A program made the position numbers and the translations under genes. Below the pieces are notes generated by a model that ran no database searches, had not been told where the DNA came from, and saw only the letters and a program-made list of their open reading frames with translations. Below, in pieces: positions 15,946 to 25,396 of a stretch of DNA of 36,230 nucleotides (positions are counted from its first letter, which is position 1; each line of letters starts with the position of its first letter). This stretch comes from Clostridiales bacterium (GTDB lineage Bacteria; Bacillota; Clostridia; Caldicoprobacterales; DTU083). The stretch spans positions 1 through 36,230 of the forward strand of contig DUSN01000009.1 of NCBI GenBank assembly GCA_012842605.1, read 5' to 3'.

Positions 15946-15990
15946 ATCACAGCCTTAACATGGGTATATATAACTGGGGAGGTAGGGAAC

Positions 15991-16512
15991 ATGTTATGTC
16001 AGGAATGCAAGCAAAAGCCGGCAACAGTTCATATGACCAAAATTATAAACAATCATAAAACCGAGCTTCATCTTTGTGAGGATTGTGCCCGTCAAAGAGA
16101 AAGCTTCATCAATATACCAACATTTTCAGTAAATGATCTGATTGCCAGCTTTATGGATATGGGACAGGCAAAGCCTGCCTTTGAAAAATTATCGCCATCC
16201 AAATGTGCAGTTTGCGGAATGGATTTTAACCAGTTCAAAAACATAGGGCGTTTGGGCTGCCAGGAATGTTACAAATATTTTGGAGATGAACTGGGACCTA
16301 TACTCAGAAAAATACAGGGCAGCACACAGCATACTGGGAAAGTGCCGAAACGATCAGGTTCTGCGTTGCTGACCAAAAAGCAGATTCAGAAGTTGAAGGC
16401 TGAATTAAAAAAGGCAGTTGAAATTGAGGCTTATGAGAAGGCGGCTGAGTTAAGGGATAAGATAAGAGAGCTGGAACAATCCCAGGGATATTCGGGGAGG
16501 GAACAGCAATGA
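15991..16512 (+). CDS. mcsA: McsA, zinc-finger activator of the McsB arginine kinase
   Basis: 173 residues. Four CxxC pairs are intact (C3/C6, C29/C32, C72/C75, C90/C93), followed by a basic linker and a C-terminal UVR domain (about 138-168, LKKAVEIEAYEKAAELRDKIRELE). McsA binds zinc and McsB and is needed for full McsB kinase activity; the UVR domain can contact ClpC. GGGGAGG (15976-15982) precedes the ATG. The last codons overlap mcsB by four bases, which implies coupled translation. Confidence 0.95.
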   Translation: MLCQECKQKPATVHMTKIINNHKTELHLCEDCARQRESFINIPTFSVNDLIASFMDMGQAKPAFEKLSPSKCAVCGMDFNQFKNIGRLGCQECYKYFGDELGPILRKIQGSTQHTGKVPKRSGSALLTKKQIQKLKAELKKAVEIEAYEKAAELRDKIRELEQSQGYSGREQQ

Positions 16513-17552
16513 GCTGGATAAACGAAAAAGGACCTCTTAGGGATGTAGTAATCAGCAGCAGGATCCGCCTGGCACGAAATCTGGCAAATTACCCGTTTCC
16601 CCCGGTTATGAAGCCCCAGCATGCTGCTGAGATTGCAGAAAATATAAGAAACAGTGTTATCGGCAGACGGTCTTCTCAAGGATTAAGTTTTATGTTTATA
16701 AGGGATGTACCGATAGTAGAAAGGCAGATATTGGTTGAAAAGCATCTTGCCAGCCAGGATTTGATGCAAAACTATGAAGTATCCGCTCTCATTATGGACA
16801 AAGATGAGAAAATTACCATAATGATCAATGAAGAGGATCACATACGCATGCAGTGCATTTTGCCTGGTTTCCAGCTGAACCAATCATGGGACATACTTAA
16901 CAGTGTGGATGACATGCTGGAAAGTCAGGTAGAATATGCTTTCCATGACGAGCTGGGTTACCTGACAAGCTGTCCTACCAATGTTGGAACCGGCATGCGC
17001 TCTTCAGTTATGATGCATCTGCCTGCTCTTACCCTGAACCAGCAAATGAATGCGATTTTGCAGACCATATCCAAGATTGGCTTAACGGCACGGGGAATTT
17101 ACGGAGAAGGCAGCGAAGCCCTTGGAAGCATATATCAGATATCAAACCAGATTACTTTAGGGCTTTCGGAGGAGGAAATTATAAACAACCTTACAATTGC
17201 CTGCAGGCAGATTATAGATAAAGAACGTATGGCCAGAAAGGCACTTTGGGATGCAAACGGGATCCAGTTTGAGGATGCCTTGTGGAGAGCATACGGAATA
17301 CTGCTGAATGCAAGAGTACTTGAACTGAAGGAGTTTATGGCACTGTTGTCCCAGGTACGGCTGGGAGTCAGCTTAGGGTTAATTCCTAAACTAACTCTTG
17401 AGGATATGGATTATTTAATGACAATCGGACAGCCTGGCGGAGTAACAAGGAAAGCAGGCAGAATGATTGACGGTAATGAAATTGACATAGCCAGAGCTAA
17501 TGTCATAAGAGAAGTCATGGAAGGAATACTAAAAACCAAGGACATTAGTTAG
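16509..17552 (+). CDS. mcsB: Protein-arginine kinase McsB
   Basis: 347 residues, related to ATP:guanido phosphotransferases (creatine/arginine kinases). Visible signatures are VISSRIRLARNLANYPFP at the start, the active-site block SCPTNVGTGMRSSVMMHLPAL with its catalytic cysteine (about residue 157), and GIYGEGSEALGSIYQISNQ. McsB phosphorylates arginines on proteins such as CtsR and marks them for ClpC-ClpP. It overlaps mcsA by four bases, with the SD GGGGAGGG inside mcsA, and clpC begins 12 bases after its stop. Confidence 0.96.
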   Translation: MSWINEKGPLRDVVISSRIRLARNLANYPFPPVMKPQHAAEIAENIRNSVIGRRSSQGLSFMFIRDVPIVERQILVEKHLASQDLMQNYEVSALIMDKDEKITIMINEEDHIRMQCILPGFQLNQSWDILNSVDDMLESQVEYAFHDELGYLTSCPTNVGTGMRSSVMMHLPALTLNQQMNAILQTISKIGLTARGIYGEGSEALGSIYQISNQITLGLSEEEIINNLTIACRQIIDKERMARKALWDANGIQFEDALWRAYGILLNARVLELKEFMALLSQVRLGVSLGLIPKLTLEDMDYLMTIGQPGGVTRKAGRMIDGNEIDIARANVIREVMEGILKTKDIS

Positions 17553-17564
17553 GAGGGTTTGTAA

Positions 17565-20018
17565 ATGGCGTTTTTCGGACGATTTACAGAGCGTGCCCAG
17601 AGGGCTCTGATTTATGCCCAGGAAGAAGCAAGAAACCTGGGGCATAATTATGTGGGAACGGAGCACTTGCTGCTTGGCTTGCTCAGAGAAGGTGAAGGTG
17701 CAGCTGCCCAGGTATTAAAGGGACTGGGCATTGATATTAATAGAATTCGAGACCAGGTGGAAAATCTGGTTGGCAAGGGCAATTATAATTTTACCGAAGG
17801 TTTTGGATATACTCCCAGGACAAAGCGGGTAATGGAGCTTAGTTTCTATGAAGCAAGAAATCTCGGCCACAATTATGTAGGCACAGAACACCTGCTGCTT
17901 TCCCTGATCCGCGAGGGAGAAGGAGTAGCAGCCCGGATTCTTAAGGATTCAGGGGTAGACCTGCAGAACATAAGAGAACAGATAATAAAAATGCTTAAAG
18001 AGGAAGGCCTGGAATCCCATCAGGGCATCAGCAAGAAAAAGACCGCAACTCCTACTTTGGACCAATACGGCAGAGACTTGACCTATATGGCTTCTGAAGG
18101 CAAACTTGATCCGGTCATCGGCAGGGAAAAAGAAATTGAACGGGTCATTCAGATTCTAAGCAGACGCACTAAAAACAATCCTGTTCTTATCGGAGAAGCC
18201 GGTGTGGGCAAGACAGCCGTAGTTGAAGGCCTGGCTCAGAAAATTCAGGAAGGCAATGTTCCGGAACTGCTGAAAGATAAAAGGATTGTTACTCTGGATC
18301 TTGCCGGTATGGTGGCAGGAGCAAAATACAGGGGCGAGTTTGAGGAACGTTTGAAGAACATAATGACTGAAATACGAAAGGCAGGCAACATAATACTTTT
18401 TATTGATGAAATGCACACCATAATAGGTGCAGGAGCAGCGGAAGGTGCAATAGACGCCTCCAATATTCTCAAACCGGCGCTGGCCAGGGGCGAAATCCAG
18501 GCCATAGGAGCAACAACGCTGGACGAGTACAGGAAGCATGTAGAAAAGGATCCTGCCCTGGAGCGAAGGTTCCAGCCAGTTACTGTAGGAGAGCCCACCA
18601 GGGAAGAAGCTGAGCAAATCCTGCTGGGACTGCGTGATAAGTATGAAGCTCATCATAAGGTTCGTATTACCGATGATGCTATAAAAGCAGCTGTGGAATT
18701 ATCCGACAGGTATATAACCGACAGGTATCTGCCGGATAAAGCTATAGACTTAATAGATGAAGCGGCTTCCCGGGTGCGCCTGCAGTCTATTACGGCACCG
18801 CCGGATTTAAAAGAACTGGAAAGCAAGCTTGAGGATTTGATGAAGGAAAAAGAAGAGGCGGTTATGAACCAAAACTATGAGAAAGCCGCCAAGATCCGGG
18901 ATGAGGAGCAGCAAATCAGGGACCGCATCGAAGAAATGAAAGAAAAATGGACTCGTCAGTCCACTGCCAATTCCGAAACGGTTGGCGAGGAAGAAATTGC
19001 TCAGATCGTTTCCAGCTGGACAGGTATCCCGGTCAAAAAGCTGACTGAAGGTGAAACTGAAAGGCTGCTGAATATGGAACAGATACTTCACAGCCGTGTT
19101 GTAGGCCAGGATGAAGCAGTCAAGGCTGTATCAAGGGCTATCCGCAGAGCCCGTGCAGGGCTGAAGGATCCAAAAAGGCCCATTGGTTCGTTTATATTCC
19201 TTGGTCCCACCGGTGTGGGCAAAACTGAGCTGTGCAAAGCTCTGGCTGAGGCAATGTTTGGTGACGAGGATGCCATGATCAGGATAGACATGTCAGAATA
19301 TATGGAACGTCACACTGTTTCCCGGCTGGTTGGTTCTCCTCCCGGTTATGTAGGCTATGAAGAAGGCGGGCAGCTGACTGAAAAGGTAAGAAGAAAGCCT
19401 TACTCAGTGGTGCTTCTGGATGAAATAGAAAAAGCGCATCCTGATGTATTCAACATTCTGCTCCAGATATTGGAGGATGGACGTCTTACCGATTCGAAGG
19501 GACGCACAGTTGATTTTCGCAATACCGTAATTGTCATGACCTCCAATGTGGGTGCCCATACAATACGCAAGCAGAAAGTAATTGGATTTGCCGCCTCAGA
19601 CAATATGGCAGCAAGTGAATATGAGAGAATGAAGGACAGCATTATGGAAGAACTGAAAAAGACCTTCCGTCCTGAATTCTTGAATCGAATTGACGAAACT
19701 ATCGTATTCCACACCCTGGATGACAATGATCTTAAGGAAATTGTCCAGTTGATGATAGAGAATGTATCAAAACGGCTGGCTAAACAGAATATTTACCTTG
19801 AAGTTTCGGAAGCAGCAAAAGAGTATATGACAAAGGAAGGATTTGATGTAACCTATGGCGCCAGGCCTCTCCGCCGTGTTATACAGCGCATGATTGAGGA
19901 TAATCTGTCGGAGGAGATACTGGCAGGACGTATTAAAATAGGAGACAGGGTAAAAGTTGATATGGAAGGCGATAAGCTGGTTTTCAGAAAAAACAATGAT
20001 GCAAGCAGGGTATATTAA
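17565..20018 (+). CDS. clpC: ClpC AAA+ unfoldase
   Basis: 817 residues (B. subtilis: 810). The order is: two Clp-N repeats (residues 3-145, each with [16 protein letters not shown]), AAA-1 with Walker A GEAGVGKT near 208, a coiled-coil M domain at about 410-460 containing a UVR-like segment ([17 protein letters not shown]), AAA-2 with Walker A GPTGVGKT near 546, and the D2-small domain. ClpC unfolds substrates, including arginine-phosphorylated ones, for ClpP, and needs adaptors such as McsB. The ClpP-binding loop region (around IGFAAS) is present. It is the last gene of the CtsR operon and has its own terminator. Confidence 0.97.
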   Translation: MAFFGRFTERAQRALIYAQEEARNLGHNYVGTEHLLLGLLREGEGAAAQVLKGLGIDINRIRDQVENLVGKGNYNFTEGFGYTPRTKRVMELSFYEARNLGHNYVGTEHLLLSLIREGEGVAARILKDSGVDLQNIREQIIKMLKEEGLESHQGISKKKTATPTLDQYGRDLTYMASEGKLDPVIGREKEIERVIQILSRRTKNNPVLIGEAGVGKTAVVEGLAQKIQEGNVPELLKDKRIVTLDLAGMVAGAKYRGEFEERLKNIMTEIRKAGNIILFIDEMHTIIGAGAAEGAIDASNILKPALARGEIQAIGATTLDEYRKHVEKDPALERRFQPVTVGEPTREEAEQILLGLRDKYEAHHKVRITDDAIKAAVELSDRYITDRYLPDKAIDLIDEAASRVRLQSITAPPDLKELESKLEDLMKEKEEAVMNQNYEKAAKIRDEEQQIRDRIEEMKEKWTRQSTANSETVGEEEIAQIVSSWTGIPVKKLTEGETERLLNMEQILHSRVVGQDEAVKAVSRAIRRARAGLKDPKRPIGSFIFLGPTGVGKTELCKALAEAMFGDEDAMIRIDMSEYMERHTVSRLVGSPPGYVGYEEGGQLTEKVRRKPYSVVLLDEIEKAHPDVFNILLQILEDGRLTDSKGRTVDFRNTVIVMTSNVGAHTIRKQKVIGFAASDNMAASEYERMKDSIMEELKKTFRPEFLNRIDETIVFHTLDDNDLKEIVQLMIENVSKRLAKQNIYLEVSEAAKEYMTKEGFDVTYGARPLRRVIQRMIEDNLSEEILAGRIKIGDRVKVDMEGDKLVFRKNNDASRVY

Positions 20019-20064
20019 CGCAGGAATGATGAACTAAAGATATATGCTGTGTACCAGAAATATG

Positions 20065-20092
20065 GAGCGGAGCTTTTGTTTCCGCTCTTTTT
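20065..20092 (+). terminator. Intrinsic terminator of the ctsR-clpC operon
   Basis: GAGCGGA (20065-20071) pairs with TCCGCTC (20081-20087) around a nine-base loop, followed by TTTTT. The gap from 20093 to 20247 shows no clear promoter for radA. Confidence 0.85.
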
Positions 20093-20247
20093 ATTTGTCG
20101 CATGTGATTTTATGAAGGGTTCTTTTGCTTTTTGCAGAATTATATCTTAGGTTAATTAGCAGATATATTAATTTGCAGAGAAATGATCAACCTGCATATG
20201 ATGAGTTTAAAAATATTACTCTTACAATAAAATACAAGGAGAATGTA

Positions 20248-21633
20248 ATGTCAAAAAAGAAAAATACGGTTTGGATCTGCCAGTCCTGTGGCGCAAAGGC
20301 ATTTAAATGGGCAGGATATTGCAGCAGCTGCGGTGAGTGGAACACTATTGTAGAAGAAGTTATCCGAAGTGAAGACTCTCCCAGGGGAATAAGTGCTCCG
20401 GCCGGCACCGATGTAAGGCCGGTTGCTGTCGGCCATGTAAGCTTCACTGAAGCCCCGCGTTTTTCCAGCGGCTCTGCAGAGCTGGACAGGGTCCTGGGGG
20501 GAGGCATAGTACCAGGGTCATTTGTTCTTGTAGGGGGAGATCCCGGTATAGGAAAAAGTACTCTTTTAACACAGCTTGCCGGCAGGGTGGCTGAGAGCAA
20601 AGGACCTGTGCTTTATGTCAGTGCTGAGGAAAGCCCTCAGCAGGTCAGGATCAGAGCAGAGCGTTTAGGGGCTGTTGCTGATTCCTTTATGCTGGTATCA
20701 GAGGCTGACATGGAGCTGATTGATGAATACATGAAAGCTTTGCAGCCGGAAGTTCTGATTGTTGATTCCATCCAGACTGTTTACAAGCCGGATATTCCGT
20801 CTGCTCCGGGCAGTGTGGTGCAGGTGCGGGAATGTGCTGCACAGCTGCTAAGGATGGCCAAGAACAGCAAGACAGCAGTTTTTATTGTCGGGCATGTTAC
20901 CAAGGAAGGTGCTATTGCCGGTCCGAGAATACTTGAGCACATGGTTGATACAGTGCTGTATTTTGACGGAGAAAGGCATACCCAATATAGAATTATTCAG
21001 GCAGTTAAGAACAGATTTGGAGCGTTGGAGATTGGTGTATACGAAATGGGTGACAACGGGTTAAAAGATGTTCCAAACGCTTCAGAACTGTTTCTGTCTG
21101 AAAGGCCCATAGGAGCAAGCGGCAGTGTCATAGTTCCGGTTATTGAAGGTACACGTCCCATTTTGGTGGAGGTACAGGCCCTTGTCAGTTCTACCAGTTA
21201 TCAAAATGCCCGCAGAACCACTAACGGCATTGATGTCAACCGCCTTCAGCTTCTCATCGCCGTTCTGGAAAAGCGGGTGGGACTGCCCATGGGAGGCAAT
21301 GACGCCTTTGTAAAGGCTACGGGGGGAGTAAAAATTGATGAACCGGCTGTAGACCTGGGACTGGCAGTTGCTTTGGCTTCCAGTTATTGTGACTGTCCTG
21401 TAGACCCCTATACCGTTATAATAGGCGAAGTGGGTTTGGCAGGAGAAGTCCGGGCAGTTACCCAGCTGGAGCAAAGAATAAAAGAAGCTGCTAAAATGGG
21501 ATTTAAAAAGGCCATTGTGCCCGCAAGCGCATGTAAAAATAACATAGACCCGGGTTTTACACTGGTTGGTGTGGGAACCCTGATTGAAGCATTGCATGCT
21601 GCTGGTATCGGGGGACGCAAAAAACAGCATTGA
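20248..21633 (+). CDS. radA: DNA repair protein RadA (Sms)
   Basis: 461 residues (B. subtilis: 458). A zinc finger uses C11, C14, C25 and C28 (CQSCGAKAFKWAGYCSSC). The RecA-like ATPase has Walker A GDPGIGKST near 97 and the RadA-specific KNRFG motif near 253. A C-terminal Lon-protease-like domain follows. RadA is a DnaB-type helicase that promotes branch migration in recombination. The frame opens upstream at 20125, but ATG 20248 has AAGGAG six bases before it and matches the family start. disA, the usual next gene, is absent. Confidence 0.96.
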   Translation: MSKKKNTVWICQSCGAKAFKWAGYCSSCGEWNTIVEEVIRSEDSPRGISAPAGTDVRPVAVGHVSFTEAPRFSSGSAELDRVLGGGIVPGSFVLVGGDPGIGKSTLLTQLAGRVAESKGPVLYVSAEESPQQVRIRAERLGAVADSFMLVSEADMELIDEYMKALQPEVLIVDSIQTVYKPDIPSAPGSVVQVRECAAQLLRMAKNSKTAVFIVGHVTKEGAIAGPRILEHMVDTVLYFDGERHTQYRIIQAVKNRFGALEIGVYEMGDNGLKDVPNASELFLSERPIGASGSVIVPVIEGTRPILVEVQALVSSTSYQNARRTTNGIDVNRLQLLIAVLEKRVGLPMGGNDAFVKATGGVKIDEPAVDLGLAVALASSYCDCPVDPYTVIIGEVGLAGEVRAVTQLEQRIKEAAKMGFKKAIVPASACKNNIDPGFTLVGVGTLIEALHAAGIGGRKKQH

Positions 21634-21696
21634 TGTTGTTCAATGCTCAGAAGGTGTATGAAAATGGATACATCATATATACCTTTAAAAAATGAA

Positions 21697-21725
21697 ATCC
21701 CCCTTATCTCAAAAAGCAGGGGGAT
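21697..21725 (-). terminator. Terminator between radA and the opposite-strand gene
   Basis: ATCCCCC (21697-21703) and GGGGGAT (21719-21725) form a GC-rich stem. Read on the - strand it is followed by TTCATTTTTT, so it best serves the - strand gene that stops at 21771. The + strand side lacks a T-run directly after the stem, but the hairpin could still slow radA transcripts. Confidence 0.65.
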
Positions 21726-21770
21726 ATGATATCAGTCTGAGCTTTTATATTATTAAACATGGCTAATATT

Positions 21771-22166
21771 TCATCTCAGATTGTATTTTCCCAATGTGGA
21801 CATTTTCTTTTCTTCATTCAGTATAATGTCATACAGGCTGATGCCTAATGTATTGGCGAGGCTTGCCATGTAGAACATTTGATTACCCAGTTCATCTTCT
21901 ATGATGGACCTGCAATGTTTGCACAAGCTGCCTGTTATATGGGAATCCATGTAGTTTTTCAGGTTCTCAAGGGAAATATCTTCAGGCAGTTCCTGCTTGA
22001 CTGCATGGATCTCAATGCAGCCGCAGCTGGTAACAGCCTTGATAACCGCCCGATTAACTCTTGATGCCGCATCCTGGCACTTGGTAATAATATCCAGTAT
22101 GCTGCGATGGCGGAGCAGCTGATCATTTATCATGCTTTGATAGTCAGCAAACATCACGTCCTTCAT
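21771..22166 (-). CDS. Conserved-looking protein of unknown function, 131 residues
   Basis: I do not firmly recognise this protein. It is predicted all-helical and soluble, with a CGC motif in VTSCGCIEI (about residues 46-52) and a CxxC in LCKHCR (about 81-86). The C-terminal stretch IIEDELGNQMFYMASLANTLGISLYD resembles the acidic helix of MazG-like pyrophosphohydrolases (EELGD..FYLA.LAN.LGI), but with Asn in place of the usual Asp. Similar clostridial proteins may carry a DUF1573 or MazG-like label; I could not check. It has a strong promoter of its own (22200-22228), an SD (AGGAG about ten bases before ATG) and a terminator, so it is a genuine single-gene unit in the place of disA. Confidence 0.8.
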   Translation of the reverse strand: MKDVMFADYQSMINDQLLRHRSILDIITKCQDAASRVNRAVIKAVTSCGCIEIHAVKQELPEDISLENLKNYMDSHITGSLCKHCRSIIEDELGNQMFYMASLANTLGISLYDIILNEEKKMSTLGKYNLR

Positions 22167-22199
22167 ATCGTATACACTCCTAAATATTCACTTATTTTT

Positions 22200-22228
22200 A
22201 TTATGATGGAATTTATTTTATTTGTCAA
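22200..22228 (-). promoter_or_regulatory. Sigma-A promoter of the opposite-strand gene
   Basis: On the - strand a perfect TTGACA (22228-22223) and CATAAT (22205-22200) are 17 bp apart, giving a leader of about 27 bases. Confidence 0.8.
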
Positions 22229-22316
22229 GCAGTCCGGGTTGATTTTTGTAGAATATCACCGGATTTTACTGAAAATGGAATATTATATATATCCGAAAAA
22301 ATATGCTTATTTATCA

Positions 22317-22383
22317 TTGACAATTATCTTTACATTGTGTTAAAATATCAATTTTTGACATCATGATATATTTGTGTTATAAT
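22317..22383 (+). promoter_or_regulatory. Tandem sigma-A promoters of carD
   Basis: P1 has TTGACA (22317-22322) and TAAAAT (22341-22346) with an 18-bp spacer. P2 has TTGACA (22355-22360) and TATAAT (22378-22383) with a 17-bp spacer, a full-consensus promoter. The - strand promoter lies about 90 bp away, so the region is divergent. The rest of 22229-22316 is AT-rich with nothing recognised. Confidence 0.85.
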
Positions 22384-22415
22384 AAGATATAATTCTGTTG
22401 AAAGGAGGCATCAAG

Positions 22416-22910
22416 GTGTTTGAGGTAGGTGACAAGGTGGTTTACCCAATGCACGGTGCCGGCATTATTGAGGGAATAGAAGTCAGGGAAATACTTGGCG
22501 AAAAACAGCAATACTATATATTGAATTTCCCCATGGGCGGAATGAAAGTAATGATCCCGACGAAAAACGTTGAAGAAATTGGTATGAGGGAGATCATATC
22601 CCATTCAGATATCAGTAAAGTAGTAGAAGTATTAGGAAATCCCAGTCCATCCCTTCCTGATAACTGGAATAAAAGGTACAGGATAAATTTAGAAAAGATT
22701 AAGAGCGGCGATATATATGAAGTGGCAGATGTTGTAAGAGATCTGATGATTCGGGAGCGGGACCGGGGTTTATCTTCAGCCGAGAAGAAAATGCTCAGCA
22801 ATGCAAGGCAGATATTAATAAGCGAAATGGCGCTGTCAACATCTTCAGCAGAAGAAGAGATAGCCAGCATGATAGATAATGTTACTTTGAATGGAACGGC
22901 GTCTAAATGA
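22416..22910 (+). CDS. carD: CarD/CdnL-family RNA polymerase-binding regulator
   Basis: 164 residues. The N-terminal CarD/TRCF Tudor-like domain is clear (FEVGDKVVYPMHGAGIIEGIE, then YYILNFPMGGMKVMIPTKN), followed by an all-helical DNA-binding domain from about residue 60. CarD binds the RNA polymerase beta lobe and stabilises open complexes, often at rRNA and growth promoters. The frame opens at TTG 22398, but AAAGGAGG (22401-22408) lies inside that extension and GTG 22416 follows it by seven bases, so GTG is the start. It is probably highly expressed, given its promoters. Confidence 0.93.
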   Translation: MFEVGDKVVYPMHGAGIIEGIEVREILGEKQQYYILNFPMGGMKVMIPTKNVEEIGMREIISHSDISKVVEVLGNPSPSLPDNWNKRYRINLEKIKSGDIYEVADVVRDLMIRERDRGLSSAEKKMLSNARQILISEMALSTSSAEEEIASMIDNVTLNGTASK

Positions 22911-22921
22911 CGCTGTTTATT
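22899..22921 (+). terminator. Weak candidate terminator after carD
   Basis: GCGTC (22899-22903) pairs with GACGC (22909-22913), overlapping the carD stop, followed by a T-rich stretch from 22915. The five-base stem is short, so read-through to yacL is likely. Confidence 0.35.
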
Positions 22922-22951
22922 TTCTTTTCCTATTTATACCTTATAAATTTC

Positions 22952-22960
22952 TGGTATAAT
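22952..22960 (+). promoter_or_regulatory. Extended -10 promoter of yacL
   Basis: TGGTATAAT is an extended -10 element (TG one base before TATAAT), about 30 bp upstream of yacL. No good -35 is visible, which extended -10 promoters can tolerate. Confidence 0.5.
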
Positions 22961-22989
22961 GATAATAATAAACACCAGGAGGTGATGTG

Positions 22990-24084
22990 ATGCAGAGAGT
23001 GTTTCGTTTTCTGCTTACTTTGGCAGGCCTGGCTCTGGGAGTGGGCTTAGCACTTTTAATAAAACAGGTATTGGATCAGTTTAATATACAGATAATCTCG
23101 AAATATCAGGATATAGTGCTGATTGCAATTTGCAGTCTTATTTCCGGCTTTATTATGTTTATTCTGTCATCCGGTATTATTAAATATACTGTTTCCTTTT
23201 TAAGATGGGTTGAAGGAAAACTGTCTGAAGTACCTATGCTTGATATTATATTCGGTTCCATCGGCTTGATAATAGGATTGCTGATAGCATTTCTTATTTC
23301 AGACCCCATCAGCAGATTGAAGCTGCCTTTGGTATCGGTGATACTTACCACAGTCATATATGTTTTCTGCGGTTATCTTGGCATAAGCATAGCAACCAAA
23401 AGGCGCGACGAATTAAGCGGTTTTTCCTTTTTCCGTCGTTCTTCCAGGGAAAAGATAAATAAAGAGGAAACAGTTGTGCCTAAAATATTGGATACCAGTG
23501 TAATCATTGACGGACGCATTTTTGATATATGCAAGACCGGATTCATAGAAGGTCCGCTGGTTATCCCGTCATTTGTTCTGGAGGAGCTGCGCCATATTGC
23601 CGATTCATCTGATGCTCTTAAGCGCAACCGGGGCAGACGAGGCCTGGATGTGCTGAATCGCATTCAGAAGGAACTGGATATTGAGGTTAAAATTTATGAT
23701 GATGATTTAAGCGATATTGCAGAGGTTGACTCCAAGCTGCTTAAATTAGGTCAGCTGCTGCATGCAAAGGTTATAACCAATGACTATAATCTTAATAAAG
23801 TTGCCGAATTTCAAGGAGTTCCTGTATTGAACATCAATGAACTGGCCAATGCGGTTAAGCCGGTAGTACTGCCGGGAGAAGAAATGGTAGTCCAGGTAAT
23901 AAAGGATGGCAAGGAAACCGGACAGGGAGTTGCTTATCTGGATGACGGAACCATGATTGTAGTAGATGGAGGCAAGAAACACGTAGGGGAAACAATCGGG
24001 GTTATGGTAACAAGTGTGCTGCAGACAGCAGCAGGCAGAATGATATTTGCAAAACCAAAATCCATGGATAAGATTGTGTCCTGA
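22990..24084 (+). CDS. yacL: YacL-type membrane PIN-TRAM protein
   Basis: About 365 residues (B. subtilis: 366). Four transmembrane helices fill residues 1-135. A PIN nuclease-like domain follows (about 155-280, KILDTSVIIDGRIFDI with its acidic residues, and VITNDYNLNKVA). A C-terminal TRAM RNA-binding domain starts at about 285. The family is broadly conserved and predicted to be a membrane-bound ribonuclease; its substrate is unknown. The SD AGGAGGTGAT (22977-22986) is a perfect anti-SD complement. ATG 22990 fits its spacing better than the adjacent GTG 22987. The place before ispD-ispF is conserved. Confidence 0.92.
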   Translation: MQRVFRFLLTLAGLALGVGLALLIKQVLDQFNIQIISKYQDIVLIAICSLISGFIMFILSSGIIKYTVSFLRWVEGKLSEVPMLDIIFGSIGLIIGLLIAFLISDPISRLKLPLVSVILTTVIYVFCGYLGISIATKRRDELSGFSFFRRSSREKINKEETVVPKILDTSVIIDGRIFDICKTGFIEGPLVIPSFVLEELRHIADSSDALKRNRGRRGLDVLNRIQKELDIEVKIYDDDLSDIAEVDSKLLKLGQLLHAKVITNDYNLNKVAEFQGVPVLNINELANAVKPVVLPGEEMVVQVIKDGKETGQGVAYLDDGTMIVVDGGKKHVGETIGVMVTSVLQTAAGRMIFAKPKSMDKIVS

Positions 24085-24149
24085 TTTGAATAGCTGCATC
24101 AATCATAACATTGTACGAATAATATCCAATATAGAAATTTGAATTGCAA

Positions 24150-24181
24150 GGAAAGGTTGGGTGTAAAAATCCAGCCTTTCC
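24150..24181 (+). promoter_or_regulatory. 11-bp hairpin just upstream of the ispD ribosome-binding site
   Basis: GGAAAGGTTGG (24150-24160) pairs with CCAGCCTTTCC (24171-24181), with one G-U pair and a ten-base loop. No T-run follows, and the SD-like GGGGG begins about seven bases later. It may affect ispD translation or mRNA stability, or be a weak terminator of yacL. Confidence 0.55.
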
Positions 24182-24198
24182 ATTATCAGGGGGCTGTT

Positions 24199-24894
24199 AT
24201 GGACTATTCCGTTACTGCAATTATACTGGCAGCAGGCAAAGGGCTGAGAATGGGAGGCTGCGTACCCAAACAGTATTTGATCCTGCATGATCGTCCTGTA
24301 CTGGCGCACACCTTGCAAGTCTTTAATGCTGTCCCTTCAATAGATGCAATAGTAATTGTTTCTGCAGATGAAGCATATATAAAAGATAACATATTGAAAT
24401 TTTGCTCGATAAGCAAGCCCGTCTATTTTATAGAAGGGGGGACAGAAAGGCAGGATTCGGTATGGAATGCCCTGCAGTTTATAGGGGAAAGTGAGGTAGT
24501 AATTATTCATGACGGTGTGAGGCCGCTTATAAGAGTTGAAGTAGTTGAGGAGTGTATTGCAGCAGCCAGGTTATATGGCGCTGCCGCTGCCGGCATGCCG
24601 TCCAAGGATACTATAAAAGAGATTAACAGCCAGGGTTTTTCTGTCAGGACTCCTGACAGGAGCAAAATGTGGTTGATTCAAACGCCTCAGGCCTTTAAAA
24701 TGGATTTAATAAAAGCAGCCCATGAAAAAGCAAGAAAGGAACAATATCTGGGCACTGATGACAGTTCCTTGGTGGAAAGAATGGGGCATCCTGTTAAACT
24801 GGTTATGGGCGGCTATGACAATATTAAAATTACTACCCCTGAAGATTTGGAAATAGCAGCCCAGTACCTGAAAAACAGGAGGATGAATCCATGA
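24199..24894 (+). CDS. ispD: 2-C-methyl-D-erythritol 4-phosphate cytidylyltransferase
   Basis: 231 residues (B. subtilis: 232). The N-terminal CTP-binding loop [12 protein letters not shown] is complete, the central block [12 protein letters not shown] is intact, and the substrate region LIQTPQAF and the tail [13 protein letters not shown] are typical. The enzyme makes CDP-methylerythritol, the third step of the MEP isoprenoid pathway. The frame is open to TTG 24139, but ATG 24199 matches the family start; the SD (GGGGG) is modest. It overlaps ispF by four bases (ATGA), so the two are translationally coupled. Confidence 0.95.
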   Translation: MDYSVTAIILAAGKGLRMGGCVPKQYLILHDRPVLAHTLQVFNAVPSIDAIVIVSADEAYIKDNILKFCSISKPVYFIEGGTERQDSVWNALQFIGESEVVIIHDGVRPLIRVEVVEECIAAARLYGAAAAGMPSKDTIKEINSQGFSVRTPDRSKMWLIQTPQAFKMDLIKAAHEKARKEQYLGTDDSSLVERMGHPVKLVMGGYDNIKITTPEDLEIAAQYLKNRRMNP

Positions 24895-25370
24895 GGATAG
24901 GTATAGGATATGATGTACATAGATTAGTGGAAGGCCGTCCGCTGATACTTGGAGGCGTAAATATACCCTGGAGCAAGGGACTGCTGGGTCATTCAGATGC
25001 TGATGTCCTTGTCCACGCTGTCATGGATGCTTTGCTGGGAGCTGCCGGCCTGGGTGATATCGGCAAGCATTTTCCTGATAATGATCAGTCGTACAAGGGG
25101 ATATCCAGTCTCATTCTATTGGGAAAAGTCTTCGACATTCTAAGTCAGGAAGGTTATGGTATTGTTAACATAGATTCTGTCATTATTGCTCAAAGACCTA
25201 AGATGCTGCCGCATATACCGCAGATGATTGAGAATATTTCTTCCGTGTTGAAATTAGACAAACAGTGTATTAATATTAAAGCTACTACTACAGAGGGGCT
25301 GGGGTTTACCGGCAGGGAAGAAGGAATTGCAGCCCAGGCTGCTGCACTTATTGACAGGATTAAGAAGTAA
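24891..25370 (+). CDS. ispF: 2-C-methyl-D-erythritol 2,4-cyclodiphosphate synthase
   Basis: 159 residues (B. subtilis: 158). The zinc-binding GIGYDVHRL (D8, H10) and the [20 protein letters not shown] block are present, then GDIGKHFPD and the tail [21 protein letters not shown]. It cyclises the product of IspE in the MEP pathway as a homotrimer. It overlaps ispD. ispE, the intervening step, is not in the window. Confidence 0.96.
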   Translation: MRIGIGYDVHRLVEGRPLILGGVNIPWSKGLLGHSDADVLVHAVMDALLGAAGLGDIGKHFPDNDQSYKGISSLILLGKVFDILSQEGYGIVNIDSVIIAQRPKMLPHIPQMIENISSVLKLDKQCINIKATTTEGLGFTGREEGIAAQAAALIDRIKK

Positions 25371-25396
25371 TTTGGTTTTACAGGGAGGATAGAAAA

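Noticed and set aside
20125..20247. 41-residue N-terminal extension of RadA
   Set aside because: The family begins at the zinc finger; ATG 20248 has AAGGAG six bases upstream.
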